Source: Serratia surfactantfaciens
GTDB lineage: Bacteria > Pseudomonadota > Gammaproteobacteria > Enterobacterales > Enterobacteriaceae
DNA: 64,000 bases
Reading direction: 5' to 3'
Assembly (NCBI RefSeq): GCF_001642805.2
Contig: NZ_CP016948.1
Coordinates: 3,224,001-3,288,000, forward strand
Below, piece by piece: positions 27,636 to 37,273 of this stretch (positions within the stretch are counted from its first letter, which is position 1; the number at the start of each line of letters is the position of its first letter). The notes beneath the pieces were generated by a model. That model ran no database searches and was not told the origin of the DNA. It saw nothing but the letters and a program-made list of their open reading frames with translations. Position numbers and translations under genes: made by a program.

Positions 27636-28781
27636 TCAACGGCTGACGCTGACCGCCGGTGGCCGGATGAACAAGGCCGGCGCCGCGACCGCCGCCATCA
27701 CCCAGAATACCCCGCCCTGCCAATGTTCGAACAGGAACCCGGCGATCACCGTCATGACGGCGATACCGCCGCCCATCGCCAACGCCGAATACACCGCCTG
27801 CAGCCGGATCACCTCCTGCCCCTGACGCGCGGCGATAAAGCGCATCGCCGCCAGGTGGCACACGGTAAAGGTGCCGCAGTGCAAGATCTGAATCAGCAGC
27901 AACCAGCCCAGTTCGGTACTGTAGGCCATCAGGCTCCAGCGCAACACGCCGCAGCAGGCGGAGAGCAACAGCAGGTTGCGCGCATTCCAGCGGCGGAACA
28001 GCACGTTGCTGCTGGCGAAAATAATCACCTCCGCCACCACGCCCAGCGACCACAGGTAGCCGATGGTCGAGGCCGAATAACCGGCCTCCTGCCAGTAAAT
28101 GGAGCCAAAGCTGTAGTAGCCGGCATGCGCCCCCTGCAGCAACGTGACGCACAGCAGGAAGCGCCAGACCGGCCCTTCTTTCAGCAGCGCCCACAGCGAA
28201 CGCTCGTCCCCGCTGTGCGTGCGCGCTTCACCCTGCGGCATAACGTTCGGCTTCAACAGCATGCCCAGCAGCATCGCCAGCACGCTGAGGATCAGGCTGT
28301 AGAGAATGGCGTTATGGCCCCACACCGCCACCAGTTGCCCGGTCAGCGCCGAGCCGATGACGAACGCCAGCGACCCCCACAGCCGCACCCGGCCGTAGTC
28401 CATGCGGATTTGCTTCTGCCAGGTGGCGGCCAGGGCGTCGGTCAGCGGCACCAGCGGCGAAAAGAACAGGTTGAAACCGGCGATCACCAGCATCAGCCAA
28501 CCCCAACCGTTGCCGAAGCAGAAACCGACCGCGAAGGCCAACGTCAACAGGGCCAACAGGCGCAGGGCGGAGACCAGATGAGAGGGATCTTTAACGCGGG
28601 GAGCAATCAGCAAGCTACCGAGGAAGCGGGCCACCAGACCGGCGCCGAGTAAAATGCCGATGGTTTCGGGCGCGATGCCCTCGCCTTTCAGCCACACGCC
28701 CCAGAACGGTAAGAAGATGCCATAGGAAAAGAAGTAGGTGAAATAACTGAGAGCGAGCCAACGCGTTGATTGCAGAACCAT
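27636..28781 (-). CDS. hcaT: MFS transporter HcaT (3-phenylpropionate permease family)
   Basis: A 381-residue, 12-helix carrier closely resembling E. coli HcaT: MVLQSTRWLALSYFTYFFSYGIFLPFWGVW, GLVARFLGSLLIAPRVKDPS and LQILHCGTFTVCHLAAMRFIAARQG. In E. coli it is beside the hca dioxygenase genes for phenylpropionate/cinnamate breakdown; those genes are not between hcaT and glyA here. The substrate in this organism is therefore open. Start at the ATG at 28781. Confidence 0.92.
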   Translation of the reverse strand: MVLQSTRWLALSYFTYFFSYGIFLPFWGVWLKGEGIAPETIGILLGAGLVARFLGSLLIAPRVKDPSHLVSALRLLALLTLAFAVGFCFGNGWGWLMLVIAGFNLFFSPLVPLTDALAATWQKQIRMDYGRVRLWGSLAFVIGSALTGQLVAVWGHNAILYSLILSVLAMLLGMLLKPNVMPQGEARTHSGDERSLWALLKEGPVWRFLLCVTLLQGAHAGYYSFGSIYWQEAGYSASTIGYLWSLGVVAEVIIFASSNVLFRRWNARNLLLLSACCGVLRWSLMAYSTELGWLLLIQILHCGTFTVCHLAAMRFIAARQGQEVIRLQAVYSALAMGGGIAVMTVIAGFLFEHWQGGVFWVMAAVAAPALFIRPPAVSVSR

Positions 28782-28895
28782 GATCCCTCCGGTGTGAGGG
28801 CAATACTTTGACAGAGCTCACACCGCCCGGCAATCTTCATTCCACTTCAATGCATTAGAGTGCCAAACAGTTCACAGTTTGCCGCAAGCGGCCAT

Positions 28896-28922
28896 AAAAA
28901 AACCCGCCGCAGCGGGTTTTTT
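28896..28922. terminator. Terminator after glyA
   Basis: AACCCGC/GCGGGTT with loop CGCA is flanked by A and T runs (at least six each), so it is a strong rho-independent terminator. It ends 16 bp after the glyA stop on the minus strand. Confidence 0.93.
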
Positions 28923-28937
28923 CAGGCGAAAGCGGGA

Positions 28938-30191
28938 TTAGGCGTAAACCGGCAGGCGGGCGCAGATATCCAGCACTTTCTTCTTGGTGCGTTCGATGGT
29001 GGCTTCATCGTTGATGTTGTCCAGCACATCGCAGATCCAACCGGCCAGCTCGCGCACGTCGGCTTCTTTGAAGCCGCGACGAGTCACGGCCGGGGTGCCG
29101 ATACGCACGCCGGAGGTGACGAACGGGCTCTTCGGATCGTTCGGCACGCTGTTTTTGTTGACGGTGATGTTGGCGCGGCCCAGGGCAGCGTCAGCTTCTT
29201 TACCGGTCAGGTTTTTGTCGACCAGATCCAGCAGGAACAGGTGGTTATGGGTGCCGCCGGAGACCACTTTGTAGCCGCGCTGCAGGAACACTTCCACCAT
29301 CGCCTTGGCGTTGACCGCCACTTGCTGCTGGTAAACCTTGAACTCAGGCTCCATCGCTTCTTTCAGCGCCACCGCCTTGCCGGCGATCACGTGCATCAGC
29401 GGGCCGCCCTGGCCGCCAGGGAACACGGCAGAGTTCAGCTTCTTGTACAGCTCTTCGTCGCCGCCCTTCGCCAGGATCAGGCCGCCGCGCGGACCCGCCA
29501 GGGTTTTGTGGGTGGTGGTAGTGACGATGTGCGCGTGCGGCACCGGGTTCGGGTACACGCCGGCGGCGATCAGGCCCGCCACGTGCGCCATGTCGACGAA
29601 CAGGTAAGCGCCGATGCTGTCGGCGATTTCGCGCATTTTGGCCCAGTCAACCACGCCGGAGTAAGCGGAGAAGCCGCCGATGATCATTTTCGGCTTGTGG
29701 GTCTGCGCCTGTTTGGCCAGATCGTCATAGTCGATTTGACCTTTGTCGTCGATGCCGTAAGGCACCACGTTATACAGCTTGCCGGACAGGTTGACCGGGG
29801 AACCGTGGGTCAGGTGACCGCCGTGCGCCAGGTTCATGCCCAGAATGGTGTCGCCCGGCTGCAGCAGCGCGGTGTACACGGCGAAGTTAGCCTGGGAGCC
29901 TGAGTGCGGCTGCACGTTGGCGTAATCGGCGCCGAACAATTCTTTGGCGCGATCGATAGCCAGCTGTTCAACGATATCCACGTATTCACAGCCGCCGTAG
30001 TAACGCTTGCCCGGATAGCCTTCAGCGTATTTGTTGGTCAGCTGGGAACCCTGAGCCTGCATCACGCGCGGGCTGGTGTAGTTCTCAGACGCGATCAGCT
30101 CGATGTGCTCTTCCTGACGCACCACTTCCTGCTCCATGGCGCGCCACAGTTCAGCATCGTAATCGGCAATGTTCATTTCACGCTTTAACAT
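28938..30191 (-). CDS. glyA: Serine hydroxymethyltransferase
   Basis: A 417-residue PLP enzyme interconverting serine and glycine with tetrahydrofolate, the main source of one-carbon units. The PLP lysine lies in [35 protein letters not shown] is the N-terminal signature. Same length as E. coli GlyA. A PurR box sits upstream at 30312-30327, so it belongs to the purine regulon. Divergent from hmp across a 356-bp gap. Confidence 0.98.
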   Translation of the reverse strand: MLKREMNIADYDAELWRAMEQEVVRQEEHIELIASENYTSPRVMQAQGSQLTNKYAEGYPGKRYYGGCEYVDIVEQLAIDRAKELFGADYANVQPHSGSQANFAVYTALLQPGDTILGMNLAHGGHLTHGSPVNLSGKLYNVVPYGIDDKGQIDYDDLAKQAQTHKPKMIIGGFSAYSGVVDWAKMREIADSIGAYLFVDMAHVAGLIAAGVYPNPVPHAHIVTTTTHKTLAGPRGGLILAKGGDEELYKKLNSAVFPGGQGGPLMHVIAGKAVALKEAMEPEFKVYQQQVAVNAKAMVEVFLQRGYKVVSGGTHNHLFLLDLVDKNLTGKEADAALGRANITVNKNSVPNDPKSPFVTSGVRIGTPAVTRRGFKEADVRELAGWICDVLDNINDEATIERTKKKVLDICARLPVYA

Positions 30192-30311
30192 CCGGCATCT
30201 CCTGACTTAAATCAGCTAACTAAAAAATCACCAAATAACTACCCGTTTGGGTTCTGGGCCACAGTGTAAACCGTTTCCCCCCACCGAAGATAGGTCTTGA
30301 CAGAGGTTTTT

Positions 30312-30327
30312 ACGCAAACGATTGGCA
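30312..30327 (-). promoter_or_regulatory. PurR box of glyA
   Basis: The minus strand reads TGCCAATCGTTTGCGT. The right half CGTTTGCGT is a perfect half of the PurR consensus ACGCAAACGTTTGCGT, and the whole is very like the E. coli glyA operator as I recall it. It lies 120 bp upstream of the glyA start. Confidence 0.8.
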
Positions 30328-30486
30328 TAAGGCAGCGCAAGGCTTTGATCCGCGAAATGTCCCCGTTTATCAACGGACATTTCCTCATGCGAACAATGCG
30401 CTTTTTTCATGTTCTGTGAACACGATCGACGCCTGAAGAACACCGCAACGAAAACAAGGGCATTTACAAGCGACGCGGAACCCAAT

Positions 30487-30509
30487 AAGATGCATTTAAA
30501 ATACATCAT
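30487..30509 (+). promoter_or_regulatory. NsrR operator of hmp
   Basis: Half sites AAGATGCATTT and (reverse complement) ATGATGTATTT are separated by one base, the 11-1-11 pattern of the nitric-oxide-sensing repressor NsrR. The site ends 38 bp before the hmp start codon and probably overlaps its promoter, as in E. coli, where NsrR is the main hmp repressor. Confidence 0.88.
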
Positions 30510-30547
30510 TAAAATTCTCGTCAAGAGCCAACCCAAGGAGCGCTCCC

Positions 30548-31738
30548 ATGCTGGATAGCCAAACCATCGCCACCGTGAAATCCACCATTCCCCTGCTGGC
30601 TGCAACCGGGCCGAAGCTGACCGCCCACTTTTACGATCGCATGTTCGCGCACAACCCGGAATTGAAAGACATTTTCAACATGAGCAATCAGCGCAACGGC
30701 GATCAGCGTCAGGCGCTGTTCGACGCCATCTGCGCCTATGCCGCCAACATCGAGAACCTGGCGGCGCTGCTGCCGGCGGTGGAGCGCATCGCGCAGAAGC
30801 ACACCAGCTTCAATATTCAGCCGGAGCAGTACAACATCGTCGGCGGCCACCTGCTGGCAACGCTGGACGAGATGTTCAGCCCGGGTCAGGAAGTGCTGGA
30901 CGCCTGGGGCAAAGCCTACGGCGTGCTGGCCAACGTGTTTATTCAGCGTGAAGAGCAGATTTATCAGCAGAGCGAAGCCGATAACGGCGGCTGGCGCGAT
31001 CTGCGCGCATTCCGCATCCTGAAGAAACAGCCGCAGAGCGACGTGATCTGCAGCTTCGTGCTGGCGCCGGTGGACGGCGGCCGGGTGGCGGACTTCAAAC
31101 CGGGGCAGTATCTGGCGGTCTACATCAAGCACGACAGCCTGGAGCATCAGGAAATTCGCCAGTACTCGCTGACCACCTCGCCGAACGGCGAGTTCTACCG
31201 CATCGCGGTAAAGCGTGAAGATCAGGGTAAAGTGTCCAACTACCTGCATCAGCAGGCGCAGGAAGGCGACGTGATCTACATCGCCCCGCCGCACGGCGAC
31301 TTCTTCCTCGACGTGGCGCCGACTACGCCGGTGGCGCTGATCTCCGCCGGCGTCGGCCAAACCCCGATGCTCGGCATGCTCAACACCCTGCACGACAACC
31401 AGCATCAGGCGCAGGTCCACTGGCTGCACGCGGCGGAAAACGGCGACGTGCACGCCTTTGCCGATGAAGTGGCGGATATTGCCGGGCGCATGCCGAATCT
31501 GAGCCGCCATGTGTGGTACCGCGAGCCGGGCGCCGATGACGTGGAAGGCCGCGATTACCACAGCCGCGGATTGATGGATTTGAGCGCGCTGCGGGGCAGC
31601 CTGGCCGATCCGCAGATGCACTATTACTTCTGCGGCCCGGTAGCCTTCATGCAGTTTGTGGGGAAACAGCTGCTGGAGATGGGCGTAGAGGCCGAACGCA
31701 TCCACTACGAATGCTTCGGCCCGCATAAGGTGCTGTAA
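30548..31738 (+). CDS. hmp: Flavohaemoprotein Hmp (nitric oxide dioxygenase)
   Basis: A 396-residue enzyme that converts NO and O2 to nitrate using NAD(P)H. The globin domain has the conserved Tyr29, Gln53 and proximal His85. The FAD domain contains RQYSLT and the NAD domain [14 protein letters not shown]. Same length as E. coli Hmp. AAGGAG is 8 bases before the ATG. The upstream NsrR site makes NO induction likely. Convergent with the cytochrome c gene. Confidence 0.98.
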   Translation: MLDSQTIATVKSTIPLLAATGPKLTAHFYDRMFAHNPELKDIFNMSNQRNGDQRQALFDAICAYAANIENLAALLPAVERIAQKHTSFNIQPEQYNIVGGHLLATLDEMFSPGQEVLDAWGKAYGVLANVFIQREEQIYQQSEADNGGWRDLRAFRILKKQPQSDVICSFVLAPVDGGRVADFKPGQYLAVYIKHDSLEHQEIRQYSLTTSPNGEFYRIAVKREDQGKVSNYLHQQAQEGDVIYIAPPHGDFFLDVAPTTPVALISAGVGQTPMLGMLNTLHDNQHQAQVHWLHAAENGDVHAFADEVADIAGRMPNLSRHVWYREPGADDVEGRDYHSRGLMDLSALRGSLADPQMHYYFCGPVAFMQFVGKQLLEMGVEAERIHYECFGPHKVL

Positions 31739-31745
31739 TGCTTGC

Positions 31746-31771
31746 GGAGCGCGGCCGTCAGACCGCGCTCC
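31746..31771. terminator. Hairpin between hmp and the cytochrome gene
   Basis: GGAGCGCGG/CCGCGCTCC is a perfect 9-bp stem with an 8-base loop in the 37-bp gap between convergent genes. Tails are only modestly T-rich, so termination strength is uncertain. Confidence 0.6.
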
Positions 31772-31775
31772 CCCT

Positions 31776-32960
31776 TCATTTCTCCTGCAGTTTGCGCGCG
31801 TCCTGCACCTGCTGTACCGTCACCGGCGCCGCCTGGTTGCCCCAGCTTCCCCGCAGATAGCTCATCAGATCGGCCGCTTGCCGATCGTTCAACGCCCAGC
31901 CGTAAGCCGGCATGTCGAACGCCATCGCCTGTTGCGTGGTCGGCGTATGCGCCCCTTCCAGCACCACCCGCAGCGCGGTCAGCGGATTGTCCGCCGTCAC
32001 CGTGGCGTTGCCCGCCAGCGCCGGAATGGCGAAGTCGGTGCCCTCGCCCTGGTTGCCGTGGCAGGTCGAGCAGTACATCGCATAGGTCGCCTTGCCGCCC
32101 GGATTATCCGCCTGCGCAGCAGATGAGGCAGGTTTGGCGGCGCTTTCCGGTGCCAGGCTGCGCAGGTACACCGCGATGGCGTTCAGATCGCCGTCGCTGA
32201 GGTACTGCGTACTGTGGGTCACCACCTCGCTCATCGGCCCGGCGACCGCCGCATGGCGGCTGCGGCCGGTTTTCAGCAGCGCCGTCACCTCTTCCGGCGG
32301 CAGGCCGCGCAGATTGGAAGCGTACCAGCCGTCGAGTTCGGCGCCGCTCAGGAACACTGTTTCCTTGCCATCCAGCCCCTTCTCCTGCATCGCCCAGCCG
32401 CGCGGCGTGTGGCAGCTGCCGCAGTGGCCGGCACCCTGCACCAGGTAGGCGCCGCGGTTCCACTCGGCGCTCTGCTGCGGATCCGCCTGATACGGCTGGT
32501 CGTCGTGGAACAGCTGGTTCCACACCGCCAGCGGCCAGCGCATCGACAGCGGCCAACTAATGTCGCTGGCGCGGTTGGCGACGTTCTGTGCCGGCACCTC
32601 GTTCATCAGATAGTCATACAGCGCACGCATGTCTTCCGCGCTCATTTTGGCGTACGAGGTGTACGGCATCGCCGGGTAGAGCCGGTGACCGTCTTTGGCC
32701 ACCCCCTGGCGCATGGCGCGATCGAATTCCTCGAACGAATAGGCGCCGATGCCGTGCAGCTTGTCCGGCGTGATGTTGGTGGCGTAGATGGCCCCGAGCG
32801 GCGTCGGGAACTTCATGCCGCCCGCCAGTTCAGCGCCGCCCGGCGCGGTGTGGCAGGCGGTGCAGTCGCCGGCTTTGGCGACGTATTCCCCGGCCGACAT
32901 CGCCTGGGCCGAACCGCCGGCCGCCAGCAGGCTCAACAGGTACAGCGAACGCAGACTCAT
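31776..32960 (-). CDS. Periplasmic tri-haem cytochrome c
   Basis: A 394-residue cytochrome with a Sec signal peptide (about 1-20, ending AGGSAQA) and three c-type haem motifs: CTACH (33-37), CGSCH (180-184) and CSTCH (297-301). Architecture and size are those of the cytochrome subunits of membrane-linked alcohol, gluconate and sorbitol dehydrogenases, which pass electrons to quinone. Its start overlaps the stop of the flavoprotein gene by 4 bp (ATGA), so it is very likely the electron acceptor of that enzyme. No C-terminal membrane anchor is obvious. Confidence 0.85.
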   Translation of the reverse strand: MSLRSLYLLSLLAAGGSAQAMSAGEYVAKAGDCTACHTAPGGAELAGGMKFPTPLGAIYATNITPDKLHGIGAYSFEEFDRAMRQGVAKDGHRLYPAMPYTSYAKMSAEDMRALYDYLMNEVPAQNVANRASDISWPLSMRWPLAVWNQLFHDDQPYQADPQQSAEWNRGAYLVQGAGHCGSCHTPRGWAMQEKGLDGKETVFLSGAELDGWYASNLRGLPPEEVTALLKTGRSRHAAVAGPMSEVVTHSTQYLSDGDLNAIAVYLRSLAPESAAKPASSAAQADNPGGKATYAMYCSTCHGNQGEGTDFAIPALAGNATVTADNPLTALRVVLEGAHTPTTQQAMAFDMPAYGWALNDRQAADLMSYLRGSWGNQAAPVTVQQVQDARKLQEK

Positions 32961-34867
32961 GCACCCTCCTTGGCGGCAACCTTGCCGTAGGCCAGTTCGT
33001 TAACCGCGCGCCACGCCTGGTCGATCGCCGAGTTAGCGTACGGGCTCCAGTCAGCATCGGAGTTGGCGATAACAATCTTGCCGATCGGCTGCCGCGCCGT
33101 TTCGATGATTTTCTTGGCTTCTTCTTCGTCGTCAAACAGCCCGTTGAGGAAGTAGGAGTAACCGTGCGACCAGCGGTTGACGGTGATCGCCTGAATATCG
33201 CGCTGATGATCGAAACCGGCCTCGCCCAGCATGCCCTGCAGCTGTTCGCGGATCATCTGCTCGTGTACCTCAAACGGCGTGCCCAGCAGCAGCGCGCGCC
33301 CTTTGCGCGACTGCTCACCCGGGCTGAGGCCGCTGCCCGGCAGCGTCGGTACATACACCATATGCAGGCCGATTGGCCGATCCGGATCGCGCGGATGCTG
33401 ATAGCCGCCCATGCTCACCGGATAATCCAGCTTCACGCGGCTGTACGGTGCGGCCGGCGAGTAGATCTCGTGCACGCCCAGCTTGATGAACGGCTGCCAG
33501 TTGCGGATCACCACCTTGCTGTACACCAGCGGCGACTTGACGTTCTGCTTCAACGCCTCCTGCTGCTCGTGCGACATCTCCGGCACCAGATACGGGATCA
33601 TCATGTTGTAGCCGGCCATCACCACCTGGCCCGCGCGCACTTTGGTCATCTTCTCGCCGGTCATATAGGTGACTTCCACCTTGTCGCCGACGTTGGCCGC
33701 GTGCAGCCCGGTGCTGTTCAAACGCAGCTTCACCGGCGACTCCGGCCGATCGAGCTGGCTGTAGTCGAATTTGGCCAGCACCACGTCGTCCATGTCCTTG
33801 CCGGCCGGCGCCACCGCCGGGATCAGATTGCGCACCATCAGGCGCGCCAGCGTGGCGTTGCCGTCCGGGAAATGGAACACATAAGGATCGTCGAGATCCG
33901 CCTGCGACTCTTCGTCCAGCGGCGGCAGATTCATGCCGCCGAGGCCCGGCAGATCGCAGATGCGCGCATCGCTGCACGAGGTGCCGTCGATGCCCACCGC
34001 CTGGAAATCGTTGGTGGTCTGCTGGAAGTAGCGGATCGCCAGCTCGCTCAGCCCAACCTTCTCACGCAGGAACTGGGTGTAGCTGTGGGTGTCGAGCCAT
34101 TCGACCTTCTGCTCCAGCGTCATCTCCGGCAGATAATCTTTCTCCACCGTATGCAGCGCGATCAGCGCCTGGCGGTCGCTTTCCGGCAGCGGGAAATCGC
34201 CGATGAACTCTGCGTAAGGCCGCCCGTTGAGGCGATCGCGCGGAATGTCGTCCGCCACCGTGCGGCCCGGATCGCCGCTCACCACCTTATCGACGCCGAA
34301 GTTTTTGCGATCGAAATAAACGCCGCGGCTCAGGTTCAGATCCGGATAGAAATTGGTGTCAAAAGCCTGCTCCAACCGATCGATATCGACGCCGATCTTG
34401 CGCAGCAGCCCCATCGCCACCGGGCTGAAGTTGGAACGCGGCGACTGCAGCGATTCGCTGCCGCCGTAGCCGAGCAACATGCCGTCGTCGCTGTTGAATT
34501 CGTTGCGCTTGGCGTGGCCGCCGAAGTCGTCATGGTTGTCGATCAGCAGAATACGCTGCTGCTCGCCCTTCAGCTGCTGCCAGAAACAGGCGGCCGCCAG
34601 GCCGCTGATGCCGGCGCCCACCACCACCAGATCGAACTCTTCAACGGCGGGCACGCTGCCGAAGTCAAAGGTTTTTCCGTCGCGCCCCAGCTGATGCGCA
34701 TGCTCGAACGAGCCCGGATGGTTGCCCCGCAGCCCGGTCAGCGCCGGCGGGTAGTACAGGGTTTGATTGGCGGTTTGCGGTGACGCGCGCAGGATTTGCA
34801 GCGGCGTCAACCCGGCGGCGATGGTGATCGCCACCCCGTTGAGAAAATCGCGTCGGGTGATACCCAT
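32957..34867 (-). CDS. spdH: Tat-exported FAD-dependent amine dehydrogenase, probable spermidine dehydrogenase
   Basis: A 636-residue flavoprotein. The N-terminus MGITRRDFLNGVAITIAAGL is a twin-arginine signal. A Rossmann FAD site (DLVVVGAGISGLAAACFW) follows near residue 80, then IDNHDDFGGHAKRNEF, a stretch I associate with the SpdH family. SpdH of Pseudomonas and the enzyme purified from S. marcescens are FAD- and haem-containing dehydrogenases that cleave spermidine to 1,3-diaminopropane and 4-aminobutanal. The two downstream genes on the transcript side are a tri-haem cytochrome, and upstream is patD, whose product oxidises 4-aminobutanal. Substrate is inferred from context and remembered homology. 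ATG at 34867 has GGAAG upstream. Confidence 0.72.
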   Translation of the reverse strand: MGITRRDFLNGVAITIAAGLTPLQILRASPQTANQTLYYPPALTGLRGNHPGSFEHAHQLGRDGKTFDFGSVPAVEEFDLVVVGAGISGLAAACFWQQLKGEQQRILLIDNHDDFGGHAKRNEFNSDDGMLLGYGGSESLQSPRSNFSPVAMGLLRKIGVDIDRLEQAFDTNFYPDLNLSRGVYFDRKNFGVDKVVSGDPGRTVADDIPRDRLNGRPYAEFIGDFPLPESDRQALIALHTVEKDYLPEMTLEQKVEWLDTHSYTQFLREKVGLSELAIRYFQQTTNDFQAVGIDGTSCSDARICDLPGLGGMNLPPLDEESQADLDDPYVFHFPDGNATLARLMVRNLIPAVAPAGKDMDDVVLAKFDYSQLDRPESPVKLRLNSTGLHAANVGDKVEVTYMTGEKMTKVRAGQVVMAGYNMMIPYLVPEMSHEQQEALKQNVKSPLVYSKVVIRNWQPFIKLGVHEIYSPAAPYSRVKLDYPVSMGGYQHPRDPDRPIGLHMVYVPTLPGSGLSPGEQSRKGRALLLGTPFEVHEQMIREQLQGMLGEAGFDHQRDIQAITVNRWSHGYSYFLNGLFDDEEEAKKIIETARQPIGKIVIANSDADWSPYANSAIDQAWRAVNELAYGKVAAKEGA

Positions 34868-34951
34868 ATAGGCTTCCTTTCAATTTTTCCCCGTCGCACG
34901 TCAAATTGCGGCGTTGCCGCCTGAAATGCATAGGGGAATATTATTATCATC

Positions 34952-34969
34952 GGCCGGCCGGGGCCGGCC
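34952..34969 (-). other. GC-rich hairpin between patD and spdH
   Basis: GGCCGGCC-GG-GGCCGGCC is a perfect 8-bp stem in the 139-bp gap. There is no T run on the minus strand, so it is more likely a partial terminator or mRNA processing/stability element than a full stop. It leaves room for a separate spdH promoter in the AT-rich stretch at about 34921-34950. Confidence 0.45.
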
Positions 34970-35006
34970 CAAAGGCCGCGCTATTGTGCGGATAATTATT
35001 GTAAAA

Positions 35007-36431
35007 TCAATGTTTGAACATCACATGACGAATGGCCGTGTAATCCTCCAGCCCGTACATCGACATATCCTTGCCGTAGCCGGACAGTTTCTGGCCGCCG
35101 TGCGGCATCTCGCTCACCAGCATGAAGTGGGTGTTCACCCAGGTGCAGCCGTATTGCAGGCGGGCGCTTAAGCGATGCGCGCGGCCCACGTCGCGGGTCC
35201 ACACGGACGAGGCCAACCCGTAGTTGGATTCGTTCGCCCAGGCCAGCACCTGCTCTTCGTCGTCGAACGGCGTCACCGTCACCACCGGGCCGAACACTTC
35301 GCGCTGCACGATCTCATCTTCCTGGCGCGCGCCGGCCAGCAGCGTCGGCTGGAAATAGTAGCCCGGCCCCTTCACCTTCTCGCCGCCGGTCACTACCTGC
35401 ACGTGCGGCAACGCTTTGGCTCGCTCGACGAAACCGGCGACCCGCTCCAGATGCTGGGCGGTAATCAACGGCCCCAGTTCGGTGCTCTCATCGTCCGGCG
35501 CGCCGATCTTCAGGCTGGCCACCGCCTCGCCCAGCCGCTTCACCAGCTCGGGATAAATGCTTTTCTGCGCGTAGATGCGGCAGGCGGCGGTGCAATCCTG
35601 CCCGGCGTTGTAGAACCCGAAGCCGCGAATGCCTTCCACCACCTGTTGCAAATCGGCGTCGTCGAACACCAGCACCGGCGCCTTGCCGCCCAGCTCCATA
35701 TGGGTGCGTTTAATGCCGGCGGCGGTGTGGGCGATGATGTGCTCGCCGGTGGCGATCGACCCGGTCAGCGACACCATGCGCACCTTGTCATGCCCGGTCA
35801 GCCGATCGCCGACGCTGGCGCCGCGGCCGAACAGCACGTTGAGCACGCCCGGCGGGAACAACCCGGCGGCCAGTTCGGCCAGTTTGAAGGTGGTCAGCGG
35901 CGTCTGCTCCGAAGGCTTGATCACCACGCAGTTGCCCGCCGCCAACGCTGGCGCCAGTTTCCAGGCCGCCATCATCAGCGGGTAGTTCCACGGCGCGATC
36001 GAGGCCACCACGCCGAGCGGATCGCGGCGGATCATCGAGGTGTGCCCGGCCAGATACTCGCCGGCCGCCATGCCGGTCAGGCAGCGGCTGGCACCGGCGA
36101 AGAAGCGAAACACGTCGGCCACCGCCGGCAGCTCGTCGTTCAGCACGCAGTGATAAGGCTTGCCGCAGTTGAGCGACTCCAGCCTGGCGAAGGTCTCGGC
36201 ATGCTCGTCGATCAGATCCGCCAGCTTGAGCAGATGCTCGGCGCGCTCTTTCGGCGTGGTTTGCCCCCAGGCGGCGAACGCGGCGTCTGCCGCCAGCACC
36301 GCGCGATCGACCTGCTCCGGGCTGGCCTCCGCCACCTGCGCGATCACTTCGCCGGTCGCCGGGTTATACACCGGCTGGGTCGCGCCCTGGCCATTCACCA
36401 GTTGGCCGTCAATCAACAGTTGGCTTTGCAT
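35007..36431 (-). CDS. patD: 4-aminobutyraldehyde dehydrogenase PatD (YdcW)
   Basis: A 474-residue NAD-dependent aldehyde dehydrogenase, same length and gene position as E. coli PatD, which oxidises 4-aminobutanal (1-pyrroline) to GABA. The catalytic Cys is in [13 protein letters not shown] and the general-base Glu in [11 protein letters not shown]. It is the last gene of ydcSTUV-patD and precedes spdH, so it would take the aldehyde produced by spermidine cleavage. A paralogue is present at 40518-41981. Confidence 0.9.
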   Translation of the reverse strand: MQSQLLIDGQLVNGQGATQPVYNPATGEVIAQVAEASPEQVDRAVLAADAAFAAWGQTTPKERAEHLLKLADLIDEHAETFARLESLNCGKPYHCVLNDELPAVADVFRFFAGASRCLTGMAAGEYLAGHTSMIRRDPLGVVASIAPWNYPLMMAAWKLAPALAAGNCVVIKPSEQTPLTTFKLAELAAGLFPPGVLNVLFGRGASVGDRLTGHDKVRMVSLTGSIATGEHIIAHTAAGIKRTHMELGGKAPVLVFDDADLQQVVEGIRGFGFYNAGQDCTAACRIYAQKSIYPELVKRLGEAVASLKIGAPDDESTELGPLITAQHLERVAGFVERAKALPHVQVVTGGEKVKGPGYYFQPTLLAGARQEDEIVQREVFGPVVTVTPFDDEEQVLAWANESNYGLASSVWTRDVGRAHRLSARLQYGCTWVNTHFMLVSEMPHGGQKLSGYGKDMSMYGLEDYTAIRHVMFKH

Positions 36432-36466
36432 AGGGTTATCCTTTTATCAGAGGTCGGGTAAGGAAA

Positions 36467-37273
36467 TTATTTGCCGCTGCCGGCGACGCTTTCCCCACCT
36501 TTGGTCAGGTAGTAAGCGCCGAGGATCGGCAGCATGGTCAACAGCATCACCGACAGCGCCACCACGTTGGTGATCGGCACGTCGCGCGGGCGACCGAGCT
36601 GGTTCAACAGCCACAGCGGCAGCGTGCGCTCGTGGCCGGCGGTAAAGGTGGTCACGATGATTTCATCGAACGACAGCGCGAATGCCAGCATGCCGCCGGC
36701 CAGCAGCGCCGAGCCGAGGTTCGGCAGGATCACATAGCGGAAGGTTTGCCACCCGTCGGCGCCGAGGTCCATCGAAGCCTCGATCAGGCTGTATGAGGTG
36801 CGGCGGAACCGGGCGATGACGTTGTTGAACACGATCACCACGCAGAAAGTCGCATGGCCGACGACGATGGTCAGGATGCCCGGCTCGATGTTCAGCGCCT
36901 TGAACGCCGCCAGCAACGCCAGGCCGGTGACGATCCCCGGCAGCGCGATCGGCAGCAGCAGCAGCAGCGAAATGCTGTCCTTGCCGAAGAAATCGCGCCG
37001 ATAGAGCGCCGCCGCCGCCAGGGTGCCGAGCACCAGCGCGATGGCGGTCGCCAGGCAGGCGATCTGCGCCGACAGCAGCACCGCATCGATGATGTCCTGC
37101 CGTCCGGCGGCGACGTTAAACCAATGCAGCGTGAAGCCCTTCGGCGGGAAGCTGAAGGCTGCGTCCTCGGTGTTGAAGGCGTAGATGGCGATGATCGCCA
37201 ACGGGAAATGCAGGAAGACAAGTCCGCCCCAGGCGGCCAGCTTCAGCCCTAAGGGCGCGCGTTCAGAGTGCAT
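36467..37273 (-). CDS. ydcV: Polyamine-type ABC transporter permease YdcV
   Basis: A 268-residue permease of the PotC type with six predicted membrane segments and the EAA loop ([24 protein letters not shown]). It pairs with YdcU. Its start overlaps the ydcU stop by 11 bp. Gene order ydcS-T-U-V-patD is as in E. coli, where the system is annotated as a putative putrescine importer. Confidence 0.92.
   Translation of the reverse strand: MHSERAPLGLKLAAWGGLVFLHFPLAIIAIYAFNTEDAAFSFPPKGFTLHWFNVAAGRQDIIDAVLLSAQIACLATAIALVLGTLAAAALYRRDFFGKDSISLLLLLPIALPGIVTGLALLAAFKALNIEPGILTIVVGHATFCVVIVFNNVIARFRRTSYSLIEASMDLGADGWQTFRYVILPNLGSALLAGGMLAFALSFDEIIVTTFTAGHERTLPLWLLNQLGRPRDVPITNVVALSVMLLTMLPILGAYYLTKGGESVAGSGK

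Noticed and set aside
30192..30547. Possible MetR sites near TTCATGTTCTGTGAA at about 30408
   Set aside because: The arms are in the opposite orientation and the spacing differs from the TGAA-N5-TTCA consensus.
33164..34783. A 539-codon plus-strand open frame
   Set aside because: Antisense to the spermidine-dehydrogenase-like gene, which has clear FAD and Tat motifs; no ribosome site or recognisable domain in the antisense frame.
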